Source: Geothrix sp.
GTDB taxonomy: Bacteria > Acidobacteriota > Holophagae > Holophagales > Holophagaceae
Reading direction: 5' to 3'
DNA length: 64,000 nucleotides
NCBI GenBank assembly: GCA_030681515.1
Contig: JAUXSE010000056.1
Span: forward strand, 1-64,000
The translations under genes were made by a program, and so were the position numbers. Of the stretch, positions 1 through 11,428 are shown piece by piece. Every line of letters starts with the position of its first letter. Position 1 is the stretch's first letter. The notes under the pieces are model-generated. The model searched no databases. It saw only the letters and a program-made list of their open reading frames with translations, and was not told the DNA's origin.

Positions 1-1512
<1,512 letters not shown>

Positions 1513-1550
1513 TTCTGCTCCTTAAGCCTTAAGCGTTTGCGCGGTCTGAA

Positions 1551-3665
<2,115 letters not shown>

Positions 3666-3669
<4 letters not shown>

Positions 3670-4403
3670 TGGGCGCCTCCAATCTGCTGAATGGCGCGGT
3701 CCATCACCCCACCCGCGGCCTTGGCGGCCTCGGGCCCCTGCAGCCGGGCCTCCAGGCGCCGGGTGGCGCCCTCGACGGCCAGTTCGGCCACCAGGGCGCG
3801 CAGTTCCTGCTCGGCCTGACGCTTCTGGTGGCCAATCTCGGCCTGGGCCTGGGCCAGGATCTGGGTGGCCTCGGCCCGGGCGGCCTCCAGCACGCGCTGC
3901 TTCTCGGCTTCGGCATCGGTCTCGGCCTTGGACAGGATGCCCGCCAGCTCGCCTTCGAGCCCGGCCATCTTGGCCTCCAGATCCTTCATCTGGGCCTCGC
4001 TCTCGGCCTTGTCCCGCTCCGCCTGGGCGAGCATGGTTTCCAGCTCCTCCCTGCGGGACTTGAACATGGCCGACAACGCGCCCTTCAGCAGGAAGAACAG
4101 GACGGCCCCGTAGATGGCGAAGTTCAGCAGCTGGACGAGGAAGGCGCCACCGATGCCGAACTCCCGGCCGAAGAGCTTCATGGCCGGGCCGTGATGGGCG
4201 GCTTCGGCGCCATGGGCCTCGGGGGCCTCGGGGGCCGCGCCGGTGGGCGCGTGGCCTTCCGCCGGTCGGGCTTCATGCCCTGCGGACTGGGCCTCATGCT
4301 TTTCAACCGCAGGAGCAGCGTGGGTGTCGTGGGCCTGGGCCACCAGTCCCAGAGGACTGAAGGCCAGGGTGGCGGCGAGGGAAAGTCGAATCAGCTTCAT
4401 CAT
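3666..4403 (-). CDS. atpF: F1Fo ATP synthase subunit b with signal peptide and His/Ala-rich linker
   Basis: Peripheral-stalk subunit, 245 residues, longer than the usual ~160. Residues 1-24 look like a signal peptide (MMKLIRLSLAATLAFSPLG, then AQA). About 55 residues rich in Ala, His, Glu and Pro follow. The single membrane helix (FLVQLLNFAIYGAVLFFLL) is near residues 86-105, then a long Ala/Glu/Lys coiled coil runs to the end. Signal-peptide-bearing b subunits occur in some Acidobacteriota and deltaproteobacterial groups. It overlaps atpH by 4 bp and follows b' closely. Function is secure; the role of the extra N-terminal region is unknown. Confidence 0.9.
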
Positions 4404-4405
4404 GC

Positions 4406-4918
4406 TCAGGCCTGCTTCAGAAGGGTCTGGGCCATGGATTCGGCCAGGGCGTCCACCTGGGCCAGCAGGTCCTGCTTGGCCGTGGCCTGTTGGCCTTTCA
4501 GTGATTCCACGGCGCCCTGGCGCTCAGCCATGGCCTTGGCGCGGGCCCCGTCCAGCAGCCGCTGCTTCTCCTTGCCCGCCGCCTCTGCCAGCGCCTTGCG
4601 CCGCTCGAAGGCCTGGGCGCGGAGCTCCTTCAGGCGAGCCTGATAGTCCTTCTGGCGGGCATCCAGCTGCGCCGCGGCCTGGGCCTTGGCGTCGCCCCCG
4701 GCGTGCAGATCGCGTTCCCGATCCTCCATCACCTTCGTGATGGGCCGGAAGAACACCACCCGCAGGTAGAGGTAGAGCACCACGAGCAGCAGGATCACGA
4801 ACAGGAGGGCCGGCGGATCCGGCCGCATGGGATCCGGCATCTGGGCCAGGATGCGCGCGACGGGGCCATCCCCTTCCGGTGCTCGGAGCGTCAGATTCGC
4901 CAGTTCCAGCAGCGCCAC
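4406..4918 (-). CDS. F1Fo ATP synthase subunit b' (second b-type subunit)
   Basis: Second peripheral-stalk subunit, 170 residues. I chose GTG at 4918 (VALLELANLT) because GGAGG lies 7 nt upstream; a longer reading to 5053 has an unlikely Cys/Trp/Arg-rich start. A membrane helix (LLFVILLLVVLYLYLRVVFF) is near residues 34-53, followed by a charged Ala/Lys/Glu coiled coil with the FFRPITKVMEDRE junction seen in b-type subunits. Its stop is 2 bp from the b start, making a b'-b-delta operon. The a and c subunit genes are not in the window and must lie elsewhere. Confidence 0.85.
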   Translation of the reverse strand: MALLELANLTLRAPEGDGPVARILAQMPDPMRPDPPALLFVILLLVVLYLYLRVVFFRPITKVMEDRERDLHAGGDAKAQAAAQLDARQKDYQARLKELRAQAFERRKALAEAAGKEKQRLLDGARAKAMAERQGAVESLKGQQATAKQDLLAQVDALAESMAQTLLKQA

Positions 4919-5113
4919 AGGCCACCCTCCAGAAACATCCCAAGGCCACGGCCGACAGATTCGGCCAGGGTCACACCGACACCAGCGAAAGGTCCGCGGG
5001 AACCTCTGGCACGGAAGTCCTAAAACCTTACCAGAGCAGCCCCACTCCCTCAATGCGGAGCTTTACCCTTGACCCCCCCAGGCTCCTGTGGGAGCATCAG
5101 GGTTCGGCGATTC

Positions 5114-5189
5114 GGGCGATTAGCTCAGTCGGTAGAGCAGCTGCCTTACACGCAGCATGTCGGCGGTTCGAGCCCGTCATCGCCCACCA
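5114..5189 (+). tRNA. tRNA-Val (TAC)
   Basis: The acceptor arm GGGCGAT (5114-5120) pairs with ATCGCCC (5179-5185). A D-arm with TAGCTCAGTCGGTAGAGC, an anticodon stem GCTGC/GCAGC around loop CTTACAC (anticodon TAC) and a GGTTCGAG T-loop follow. A discriminator A and an encoded CCA (5187-5189) close the gene. All arms fold by inspection. It sits 19 bp before tRNA-Asp on the same strand, probably one transcript. Confidence 0.96.
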
Positions 5190-5208
5190 GCCCAGCTGGT
5201 GAAAGCAA

Positions 5209-5285
5209 GGGGTTGTAGCTCAGTCGGTTAGAGTGCCAGCCTGTCACGCTGGAAGTCGCGGGTTCGAGCCCCGTCAGCCCCGCCA
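5209..5285 (+). tRNA. tRNA-Asp (GTC)
   Basis: The acceptor GGGGTTG (5209-5215) pairs with CAGCCCC (5275-5281) with one G-T pair. The anticodon stem CCAGC/GCTGG surrounds loop CTGTCAC (anticodon GTC). Discriminator G and CCA (5283-5285) are encoded. The 3' 27 bases recur, inverted and 25/27 identical, at 5319-5345 just downstream, which would let the transcript fold back on itself. Confidence 0.96.
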
Positions 5286-5286
5286 A

Positions 5287-5312
5287 AAGAGCGCCCAGTC
5301 GGGCGCTTTTTG
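5287..5312 (+). terminator. Rho-independent terminator after tRNA-Asp
   Basis: Stem GCGCCC/GGGCGC (5291-5296 with 5301-5306) has loop AGTC and is followed by TTTTT. The outer CCAAAA/TTTTGG bases can pair too. It begins 2 bp after the encoded CCA and would end the Val-Asp tRNA transcript. Confidence 0.85.
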
Positions 5313-5318
5313 GCGTTT

Positions 5319-5345
5319 GGGGCTGACGGGGCTCGGACCCGCGAG
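5319..5345 (-). repeat. Inverted copy of the tRNA-Asp 3' end
   Basis: Read on the minus strand this segment matches tRNA-Asp positions 5255-5281 at 25 of 27 bases (T-arm plus 3' acceptor strand). With the terminator hairpin between them the two copies form one nearly continuous fold-back of about 40-bp arms. It lacks the 5' half of a tRNA, so it is not a second tRNA gene. Confidence 0.85.
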
Positions 5346-5506
5346 TGCGAAGGCGGTAGCGTCAGCGGAGGCCCTCCAGCGGAGGGCCGGAGTAGCTGCC
5401 GACTGCGCGGCGGATCCTAGCCCGAAGGGCGACGGAGACGCGTTCGAGCCCTGACTGAGTGGGTCGACATGAGAGGCGGAGAACGGCACTCCGGACGAAG
5501 CCTCCC
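5346..5506. other. Non-coding stretch with a strong hairpin
   Basis: No gene recognised. A perfect 8-bp stem GGCCCTCC/GGAGGGCC with loop AGC sits at 5370-5388. A T-loop-like GTTCGAGCCC occurs again near 5443-5452. It may be the remainder of a repeat element that also supplied the inverted tRNA-Asp end; this is only a suggestion. Confidence 0.4.
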
Positions 5507-5911
5507 CTACTCCCTCAACGACCACATCCGCAGAATCTTCCCCGCCTTCACCTGGTAGATCACCACCGCCTCCAGGGCCTCCTTCTTCCCCGCCCTTCCC
5601 TTGATCCGCTCCTTCTGGATCACGAAGCCGCCGGAGACCATCTGCGCCTCCGCCGAGGCGTGCAGATCGGGATTCGCCTTGAACCGCTCCGCATAGAGTT
5701 CCCGAAGCTGGACCTTCCCGGTGGGAGTCGAGGTACCGGGAATCCCGGAGACTTCGACATCCTCCGCGAAGAGGGCCAGGAAGCCCTCCAGATCGTGGGC
5801 ATTGAACGCCTCGATCTGCTTTTGCACCGTGGCCGCAGGGCTGAGGATCTTCGGGGAGGGCGCCGCGGCCAGAACCGCGGGCACCAGCAGCAGGGAGAAC
5901 GGACGGATCAT
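5507..5911 (-). CDS. Secreted SnoaL/NTF2-like small protein
   Basis: 134 residues. ATG at 5911 has AGGAG 5 nt upstream. Residues 1-17 (MIRPFSLLLVPAVLAAA) look like a signal peptide. The rest has the SnoaL/NTF2-like pattern: VQKQIEAFNAHDLEGFLALFAEDVEV near the N-terminus, then GKVQLRELYAERFKANPDLHA, ending in KAGKILRMWSLRE. Such folds serve as small-molecule isomerases, hydrolases or binding domains, so no reaction can be assigned. It is divergent from der, 99 bp away. Confidence 0.75.
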   Translation of the reverse strand: MIRPFSLLLVPAVLAAAPSPKILSPAATVQKQIEAFNAHDLEGFLALFAEDVEVSGIPGTSTPTGKVQLRELYAERFKANPDLHASAEAQMVSGGFVIQKERIKGRAGKKEALEAVVIYQVKAGKILRMWSLRE

Positions 5912-6010
5912 GGACACTCCTGGCAGGGATGAACCACTGTACCCGCCCCATCGAAATCCACCCGTGTCCTTTGGGTCCATGCGCGATAGACTGGAGGGCT
6001 TGGAACAACC

Positions 6011-7591
6011 ATGAAACTGCCCCTGATCGCCCTCTGCGGACGCCCCAACGTGGGCAAGTCCACCCTCTTCAACCGGCTCACCCGCAGCCGCGCGGCCCTG
6101 GTCCACGACCTGCCGGGCATGACCCGGGACCGCAGCTATGGCCGGGTCACCTGTCTGGGCGAGGAAGGCGAGGCCGAGGAGGTCTTCGAGCTGGTGGACA
6201 CCGGCGGCCTGGATTTCGAAGGCGACGATGTCATCACCCAGGGCATCACCCGCATGGCCGAGGCGGCCCTGGAAGAGGCCCACGTCGCCGTCCTGCTGGT
6301 GGATGGCCATGACGGCCTCACCACCGGGGACGAGGAGATCGCCGCGCGACTCCGCCGCCAGGGCAAGCCCATCCTGCTCGTCATCAACAAGCTCGACGGC
6401 ATGAAGGGGGGCGCGCCGGACGGCGGCTTCTACGGCATGGGCTTCGATCAGGTGCTCGCCATCTCGGCGGCCCACGGCGCCGGCGTACCCGAGCTGATCG
6501 AGGCCCTGAGAGCCCGGCTGCCCTTCCACCGCACCCCGGAAGAAGCGGAGATCCATGCGCCTTCGGACGAGCTCCGTTTCGCCATCATCGGCCGGCCCAA
6601 CGTGGGGAAGTCCTCGCTCACGAACCGCATGCTGGGCTACGAGCGCAGCCTGGTCAGCGAGATCGCCGGCACCACGCGGGACACCGTGGACACCGTGTTT
6701 CATGTCAACGACCAGGTCTACCGGATGATTGACACCGCGGGCATCCGCAAGAAGGGGAAGACCCACGAGGGCGCCGAGAAACTCAGCATCCTGAAGGCCA
6801 AGCAGGCCATGGCCCGGGCCGATGTGAGTCTGCTGCTGCTGGATGCCGTGGAAGGGGCCACCCACCAGGACGCCGTCATCGCCGGCTATGCCCAGGAGGC
6901 CGGCGCCGCCGTCATCCTCGTGGTGAACAAGTGGGATCTCGTCGAGAAGGACACCCACACCATCTACGGGGCCGAGGAGGATCTGCGCCGCAGCCTGGGT
7001 TTCCTGCACCACGCGCCCATGATCTTCCTTTCGGCGCTCACGGGACAGCGGGTGTCCAAGCTCTTCGGCCTGATTGACGAGCTGGCCGCGGCCCACAAGC
7101 GCCGCATCACCACGGGCGAATTGAACCGGTTCCTCCGCGAAACCGTGGACACCATGAGCCCCCACGCCATAGACGGCAAGCTGCCCAAGCTCTACTTCAT
7201 GACCCAGGTGGGCGTGCGGCCCCCCAGCTTCGTGGTGAAAGCCAACACGGATCGCGGGCTGCACTTCAGCTATGTGCGCTACATGGAGAACCGCCTGCGC
7301 GAGCAGTTCGGGCTCGCGGGCGTGCCCCTGCGGCTCAGCATCCAGAAAAAGAAGAAGGGCGAGGGCGAGGAAGCCGAAGTGGCCGCCGTGCGCCGCATCC
7401 TGGATCCCGGCGAAGGCCTCAAGCCCTCCCGCAGCAACGAATCCCTGCAGGCCCAGCGGGAAGACAAAGTCAGGGCCCGCCCCCGCCCCAAGCAGAAGGA
7501 AGGCCCCAAGCCCGCCGCCAAGCAGGCCCCCAAAAAGGGTCATGGCGCGCCTCCGAAGCGGGTCCGGCAGAAATCCACCAAGCGGCCCTGA
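6011..7591 (+). CDS. der: Ribosome-biogenesis GTPase Der (EngA)
   Basis: Essential double-GTPase acting in 50S subunit assembly. There are two G domains: GRPNVGKST near residues 8-16 with DTGG and NKLD, and a second GRPNVGKSS near 194 with DTAG and NKWD. The KH-like domain follows (PHAIDGKLPKLYFMTQVGVRPPSFV). The last ~70 residues are a Lys/Arg/Pro-rich tail ending KRVRQKSTKRP, making 526 residues against the usual 430-490. The tail may add RNA affinity. A TAGACT -10-like hexamer lies about 18 nt before the ATG. Confidence 0.96.
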   Translation: MKLPLIALCGRPNVGKSTLFNRLTRSRAALVHDLPGMTRDRSYGRVTCLGEEGEAEEVFELVDTGGLDFEGDDVITQGITRMAEAALEEAHVAVLLVDGHDGLTTGDEEIAARLRRQGKPILLVINKLDGMKGGAPDGGFYGMGFDQVLAISAAHGAGVPELIEALRARLPFHRTPEEAEIHAPSDELRFAIIGRPNVGKSSLTNRMLGYERSLVSEIAGTTRDTVDTVFHVNDQVYRMIDTAGIRKKGKTHEGAEKLSILKAKQAMARADVSLLLLDAVEGATHQDAVIAGYAQEAGAAVILVVNKWDLVEKDTHTIYGAEEDLRRSLGFLHHAPMIFLSALTGQRVSKLFGLIDELAAAHKRRITTGELNRFLRETVDTMSPHAIDGKLPKLYFMTQVGVRPPSFVVKANTDRGLHFSYVRYMENRLREQFGLAGVPLRLSIQKKKKGEGEEAEVAAVRRILDPGEGLKPSRSNESLQAQREDKVRARPRPKQKEGPKPAAKQAPKKGHGAPPKRVRQKSTKRP

Positions 7592-7937
7592 AGGACCTCG
7601 GCATCCTGGAACGGGTGGGGTCCATCCTGAAGAACGGGGTGACGGTCCAGAAACCACCTTGAACATTTCCTGCAAACAGGATTCTACTGGTGTTTATCAA
7701 CTCGTGTTAAATGTTCATTTACATAAATAATTAACAAATAGAATTGATTCTCAGAAAAATTAACATTCCTTAACTTGGGAAACCAGGGGGCTGGCCGGAA
7801 GCTGACTGTCTCATCCCCAGTTCTTTCCACCCTTCACCCCGGGACGCCGCGGACCGCCTGCGTCGGCCAGGAACCCTCCAGGCTGGAAGAACCTGAAGGG
7901 CCGTGAACCCCCTTCCACCCTCCTGGAGGAGTTGCCC
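7592..7937. other. AT-rich intergenic promoter region before the M4 protease
   Basis: 346 bp without a gene. The first ~70 bp are ordinary GC-rich spacer. From about 7660 to 7780 the composition falls sharply, with several TTAA-centred elements (TTAACA at 7731 and 7760, TTAACT at 7770). The last 150 bp lead to a GGAGG Shine-Dalgarno site at 7925-7929. It most likely holds the regulated promoter of the secreted protease. Confidence 0.7.
7760..7803 (+). promoter_or_regulatory. TTAACA-N4-TTAACT box plus -10-like element
   Basis: TTAACA (7760-7765), 4 bp, then TTAACT (7770-7775) form a 10-bp-period direct repeat. GAAGCTGA begins at 7798, 38 bp after the box start. The same layout, with the same 38-bp distance to TAAGCTGA, lies before the M16 protease at 30282-30325. 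It resembles PhoP/PhoB-type tandem half-sites. The regulator is not identified. Confidence 0.5.
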
Positions 7938-10664
7938 ATGGCAACCATCAAGGGCCGTATGGCCCTGTCCTTTGTCACCGCGGCCCTGGCTGCCGGTTCC
8001 CTCTACGCCCGCACCCCGCAGGAGACACTGCGCGTGAACGCGGCCTCGGACCGCCTCATGGCGGATCGCGCCCAGCTGGGCCTGGATGCGGACAACGCCT
8101 TCCGGCTTCGCGGCTCCCATTCGGATGAGCTCGGCCAGACCCACGGCCACTTCGCCCAGGCCTACAAGGGCGTGAAGGTATGGGGCGGCGACGCCATCAC
8201 CCACACGGGCCGGGACGGTTCCGAACTTCCGCTCACGAACGCCCTCCACAAGAACATCCGCCTGAACGTGACCCCCTCCCTGGGCGCGGGCGAGGCCCTT
8301 GCCGCGGCCCAGATGGATCTGGCCCCCATGGGCGCCTACGCCTACGCCCCCACCACTGAACTGGTGGTCTACCCCCAGATGACCGATGTGATCGTCCGCC
8401 GCGCGGGCCGTCTTGCGGTGGACCAGGAGATCAATGCCACCGATGTGACCCGCCAGGTGGTGCGCTACAGCCTGGCCTACCATGTCCACACCGAACTCGA
8501 GAACGATCAGGACGGCATCCGGCACACCGACTACCTCGTGGACGCCCATACCGGCGCCATCCTGAAGAAGTGGAACACCCTCCACACCACCGCCGCCACG
8601 GGCACCGGCAACAGCCAGTACTCCGGCGTGGTCAGCCTGGCCACCAACTACACCGGCACCACCTATGAGATGCGGGACATGACCCGCGGCACGGCCGGGA
8701 CCTTCGGCAACAACGTGGTCACCGACATGAACCACGCCACCACCACCTCCACGGCCACCGGCACCCTCTACACGGACGCCGACAACACCTGGGGCGACGG
8801 CACCAACTACGTGGAAGGTTCCTCGACCACCGCCGCCAACGGGCAGACCGCCGCCGTGGACGCCATGTTCGGCATGGCCAAGTCCTGGGACTTCTTCAAG
8901 CTGGTCTATGGCCGCAACGGCATTGACGGCGCGGGCACGGCCACCTACAGCCGCGTGCACATCAGCAACAGCTACGACAACGCCTTCTGGTCCGACAGCT
9001 GCTTCTGCATGACCTACGGCGACGGTTCCTCCTTCACCACCCTCACCGCCCTGGACGTGGCCGGCCACGAGATGAGCCACGGCGTGACCTCCCGCACCGC
9101 CAACCTGACCTACTCCGGCGAGTCCGGCGGTCTGAACGAGTCCACCTCGGATATTTTCGGCACCATGATCGAGTACTACGCCCGCGGCGGCTCCGGCGCC
9201 ACCATCGGCAGCACCGGCGGCAACTGGACCATCGGCGAGCAGCTGGCCGCCACCCCCCTGCGCTACATGTACAAGCCCAGCCTGGATGGCGCCTCGCCGG
9301 ACGCCTGGTCCTCCACCCTCGGCACCCTGGACGTGCACTACTCCAGCGGCCCCATGAACCGCGGCTTCTACTTCCTCAGCCAGGGCGCGAGCAGCACCAG
9401 CACGAGCACGTCCTACACCTCCTACCTGCCCACGGGCATGACCGGCATCGGCAACGACAAGGCCTCGGCCATCTGGTTCCGCGCCCTCACCACCTACCTG
9501 ACCTCCAGTTCCAACTACGCCGCGGCCCGCACCGCCGCCATCAGCGCCGCCAAGGATCTCTACACCGCCGGCAGCGCCGAGGAGCAGGCCGTGTGGAACG
9601 CCTTCCACGGCATCAATGTCGGTCTGGCCTGGTCCACCACCCCGCCCCCGCCCACCAGCACCTTCACGGAGACGGAGCCCAACGATCTCGTCGGCACCGC
9701 CAACGCGGTGGCGCGCACCTTCACCGCCATCCAGGGCAACCTCACCGTCACCACGGACAAGGACTACTTCGGCCTGACCATGAACCCCGGCGAGACCCTG
9801 GCCTTCGCCATGACCGGGCCCACGGGCGTGGACTGGGACCTGAAGGTGGTGGACGCCGCCGGAACCCAGCTCGCCATCTCCCAGGGCAGCGCCGCCACCG
9901 AGAACATCACCTACACCAACACCGGCACCACGATCAAGGCCGTCTACGCGAATGTCTACGTCTACAGCGGCACCAGCGCCACGCCCTATAACGTGGCCCT
10001 GACCTACTCCGGCGGCACCACGCCCGTTCCTGACACCACCGCCCCCACGGTCTCCGCCACGGAGATCGGCACCAGCGGCACCATCACCTTCAACGCCACC
10101 GCCTCCGACAACGTCGGCGTCACCAAGGTGGAGTTCTACGTGGACGGCGTGCTGAAGGGCACCGACACCACCAGCCCCTACAGCATGACCCTGAACAGCA
10201 CCACGCTGACCAACGCCACCCACAGCCTCACCGCCAAGGCCTATGACGCCGCCGGGAACGCCACCACCTCCACGGCCGTGAACTTCACCATCAACAACAC
10301 CACCGCCACCAGCTTCACCGAAGTGGAAAGCAACGGCACCACCGCCGCGGCCAACGTGATCGCCGATACCATCACCACCATCGTCGGCAAGATCGGCACC
10401 TCCACCGACCTGGACTACTTCAAGATCAACGTCGCCGCCGGACGCACCGTGACCGTCAACATGACGGGCCCCGCCAAGGACTACGACCTCTACCTGCTCA
10501 GCAGCACCGGCGCCACCCTGAAGAGCAGCCTCGGCACGACGGCCACCGAGAGCGTGACCTACACCAACACCGGCACCACCACCGCGGTGTACTACATCAA
10601 GGTGCTCGGCTACGCCGGCGCCTTCGACACCGTCAATTCCTACACCCTGGCCCTCACCCGCTAG
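7938..10664 (+). CDS. Secreted M4 (thermolysin-like) metalloprotease with PPC and Ig-like domains
   Basis: 908 residues; ATG at 7938 chosen because GGAGG lies 8 nt upstream. A signal peptide covers residues ~1-22 (MATIKGRMALSFVTAALAAG) and an FTP/PepSY-type propeptide runs to ~200. The catalytic domain spans ~225-570 with HEMSH at 377-381 (zinc ligands His377 and His381, catalytic Glu378). The third ligand Glu401 is in GLNESTSD, exactly 24 residues after His377 as in thermolysin. Two pre-peptidase C-terminal (PPC) domains (~575-690 and ~795-908) flank an Ig-like domain (~698-790). It is likely an extracellular peptide scavenger. Confidence 0.95.
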   Translation: MATIKGRMALSFVTAALAAGSLYARTPQETLRVNAASDRLMADRAQLGLDADNAFRLRGSHSDELGQTHGHFAQAYKGVKVWGGDAITHTGRDGSELPLTNALHKNIRLNVTPSLGAGEALAAAQMDLAPMGAYAYAPTTELVVYPQMTDVIVRRAGRLAVDQEINATDVTRQVVRYSLAYHVHTELENDQDGIRHTDYLVDAHTGAILKKWNTLHTTAATGTGNSQYSGVVSLATNYTGTTYEMRDMTRGTAGTFGNNVVTDMNHATTTSTATGTLYTDADNTWGDGTNYVEGSSTTAANGQTAAVDAMFGMAKSWDFFKLVYGRNGIDGAGTATYSRVHISNSYDNAFWSDSCFCMTYGDGSSFTTLTALDVAGHEMSHGVTSRTANLTYSGESGGLNESTSDIFGTMIEYYARGGSGATIGSTGGNWTIGEQLAATPLRYMYKPSLDGASPDAWSSTLGTLDVHYSSGPMNRGFYFLSQGASSTSTSTSYTSYLPTGMTGIGNDKASAIWFRALTTYLTSSSNYAAARTAAISAAKDLYTAGSAEEQAVWNAFHGINVGLAWSTTPPPPTSTFTETEPNDLVGTANAVARTFTAIQGNLTVTTDKDYFGLTMNPGETLAFAMTGPTGVDWDLKVVDAAGTQLAISQGSAATENITYTNTGTTIKAVYANVYVYSGTSATPYNVALTYSGGTTPVPDTTAPTVSATEIGTSGTITFNATASDNVGVTKVEFYVDGVLKGTDTTSPYSMTLNSTTLTNATHSLTAKAYDAAGNATTSTAVNFTINNTTATSFTEVESNGTTAAANVIADTITTIVGKIGTSTDLDYFKINVAAGRTVTVNMTGPAKDYDLYLLSSTGATLKSSLGTTATESVTYTNTGTTTAVYYIKVLGYAGAFDTVNSYTLALTR

Positions 10665-10680
10665 GCGTTGGAGTTCCCCG

Positions 10681-10713
10681 GGACAGGGCCGCTCACGCGG
10701 CCCTGTCCTTTTT
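10681..10713 (+). terminator. Rho-independent terminator after the M4 protease
   Basis: A perfect 12-bp stem GGACAGGGCCGC/GCGGCCCTGTCC with loop TCAC is followed by five T. It begins 16 bp after the protease stop and ends just before the -10-like element of the next gene. Confidence 0.93.
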
Positions 10714-10716
10714 CGC

Positions 10717-10722
10717 TACACT
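10717..10722 (+). promoter_or_regulatory. -10-like TACACT for a leaderless response-regulator mRNA
   Basis: TACACT ends 6 nt before ATG 10729, so transcription should start at or next to the A of the start codon. No Shine-Dalgarno site fits in the gap, and a terminator lies directly upstream. Confidence 0.5.
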
Positions 10723-10728
10723 CCCGGA

Positions 10729-11409
10729 ATGGCGATCCTGATCGCAGAACCCGATGACACCGAGGCCCAGAGGATCATCGAGGGCCTGACCGCCGACGGG
10801 TTCATCTGTGCCCGGGCTGAAACGGGCCACTTGGCCCTGGCCCACGCGGCCGCCTCCGAAGCCCTGGTGGCGGAGATCGCCCTCCCGGGACTGCCCGGGC
10901 TGGAACTGGCCCAGCGGATGCGGGAGGCCGGCATCACCACGCCCCTGATCTTCGTATCGGTCCTTTGCACGCCGGAACACCGCGTGCGCGGCCTGGAGGC
11001 CGGGGCCGACGACTACCTGGGCAAGCCCTTCACCATGCCCGAACTGTCCGCACGGTTGCGGGCCCTGGTCCGCCGCAGCCGGATGCCCTCGCGCCCCCTG
11101 CGCGTCCTGCTGGGGGATCTGATCTGGGAACCGGATCTCCGCCGCGTGTTCCGGGCGGGGGAGCGCCTGGAGCTCACCCCCAAGGAGTACACCCTCCTGT
11201 CCCTCCTGCTGGAACGGAAGGGACAGGTGGTCAGCCGGGAGGAGATCGCCCTGGCCCTCTGGGGCGCCGGGAAGGATCGGCCCGACCTCCGCAGCCCCAA
11301 TGCCATGGATGCCCAGGTGCGGCGCCTGCGCGCCAAGGTGGATGGCCCCTTCGCCAAGCCCCTGCTGCATACGCTTCGGGGCCAGGGGCTGACCATCGAG
11401 GCAGGGTGA
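10729..11409 (+). CDS. OmpR/PhoB-family response regulator with Glu at the phospho-acceptor site
   Basis: 226 residues. The receiver spans ~1-115 and a winged-helix DNA-binding domain ~125-226 (LELTPKEYTLLSLLLERKGQVVSREEI). The acidic pair Asp9/Asp10, Ser77 and Lys99 (GKPF) of the receiver are present. The phosphorylated Asp is replaced by Glu49 in ALVAEIALPGLPG, which aligns with the usual LDxxLPG. Asp-to-Glu can mimic phosphorylation, so it may be constitutively active or signal-independent. No histidine kinase is adjacent. Its targets are unknown. Confidence 0.88.
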   Translation: MAILIAEPDDTEAQRIIEGLTADGFICARAETGHLALAHAAASEALVAEIALPGLPGLELAQRMREAGITTPLIFVSVLCTPEHRVRGLEAGADDYLGKPFTMPELSARLRALVRRSRMPSRPLRVLLGDLIWEPDLRRVFRAGERLELTPKEYTLLSLLLERKGQVVSREEIALALWGAGKDRPDLRSPNAMDAQVRRLRAKVDGPFAKPLLHTLRGQGLTIEAG

Positions 11410-11428
11410 TCATTCTCCAGAGCTTCGG

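Noticed and set aside
7770-10223. Long open reading frame opposite the M4 protease
   Set aside because: High-GC third positions leave the antisense frame open; its Gly/His/Val-rich translation has no domain, start signal or plausible codon pattern. The same holds for the long antisense frames over tricorn, M16, metH and the debranching enzyme.
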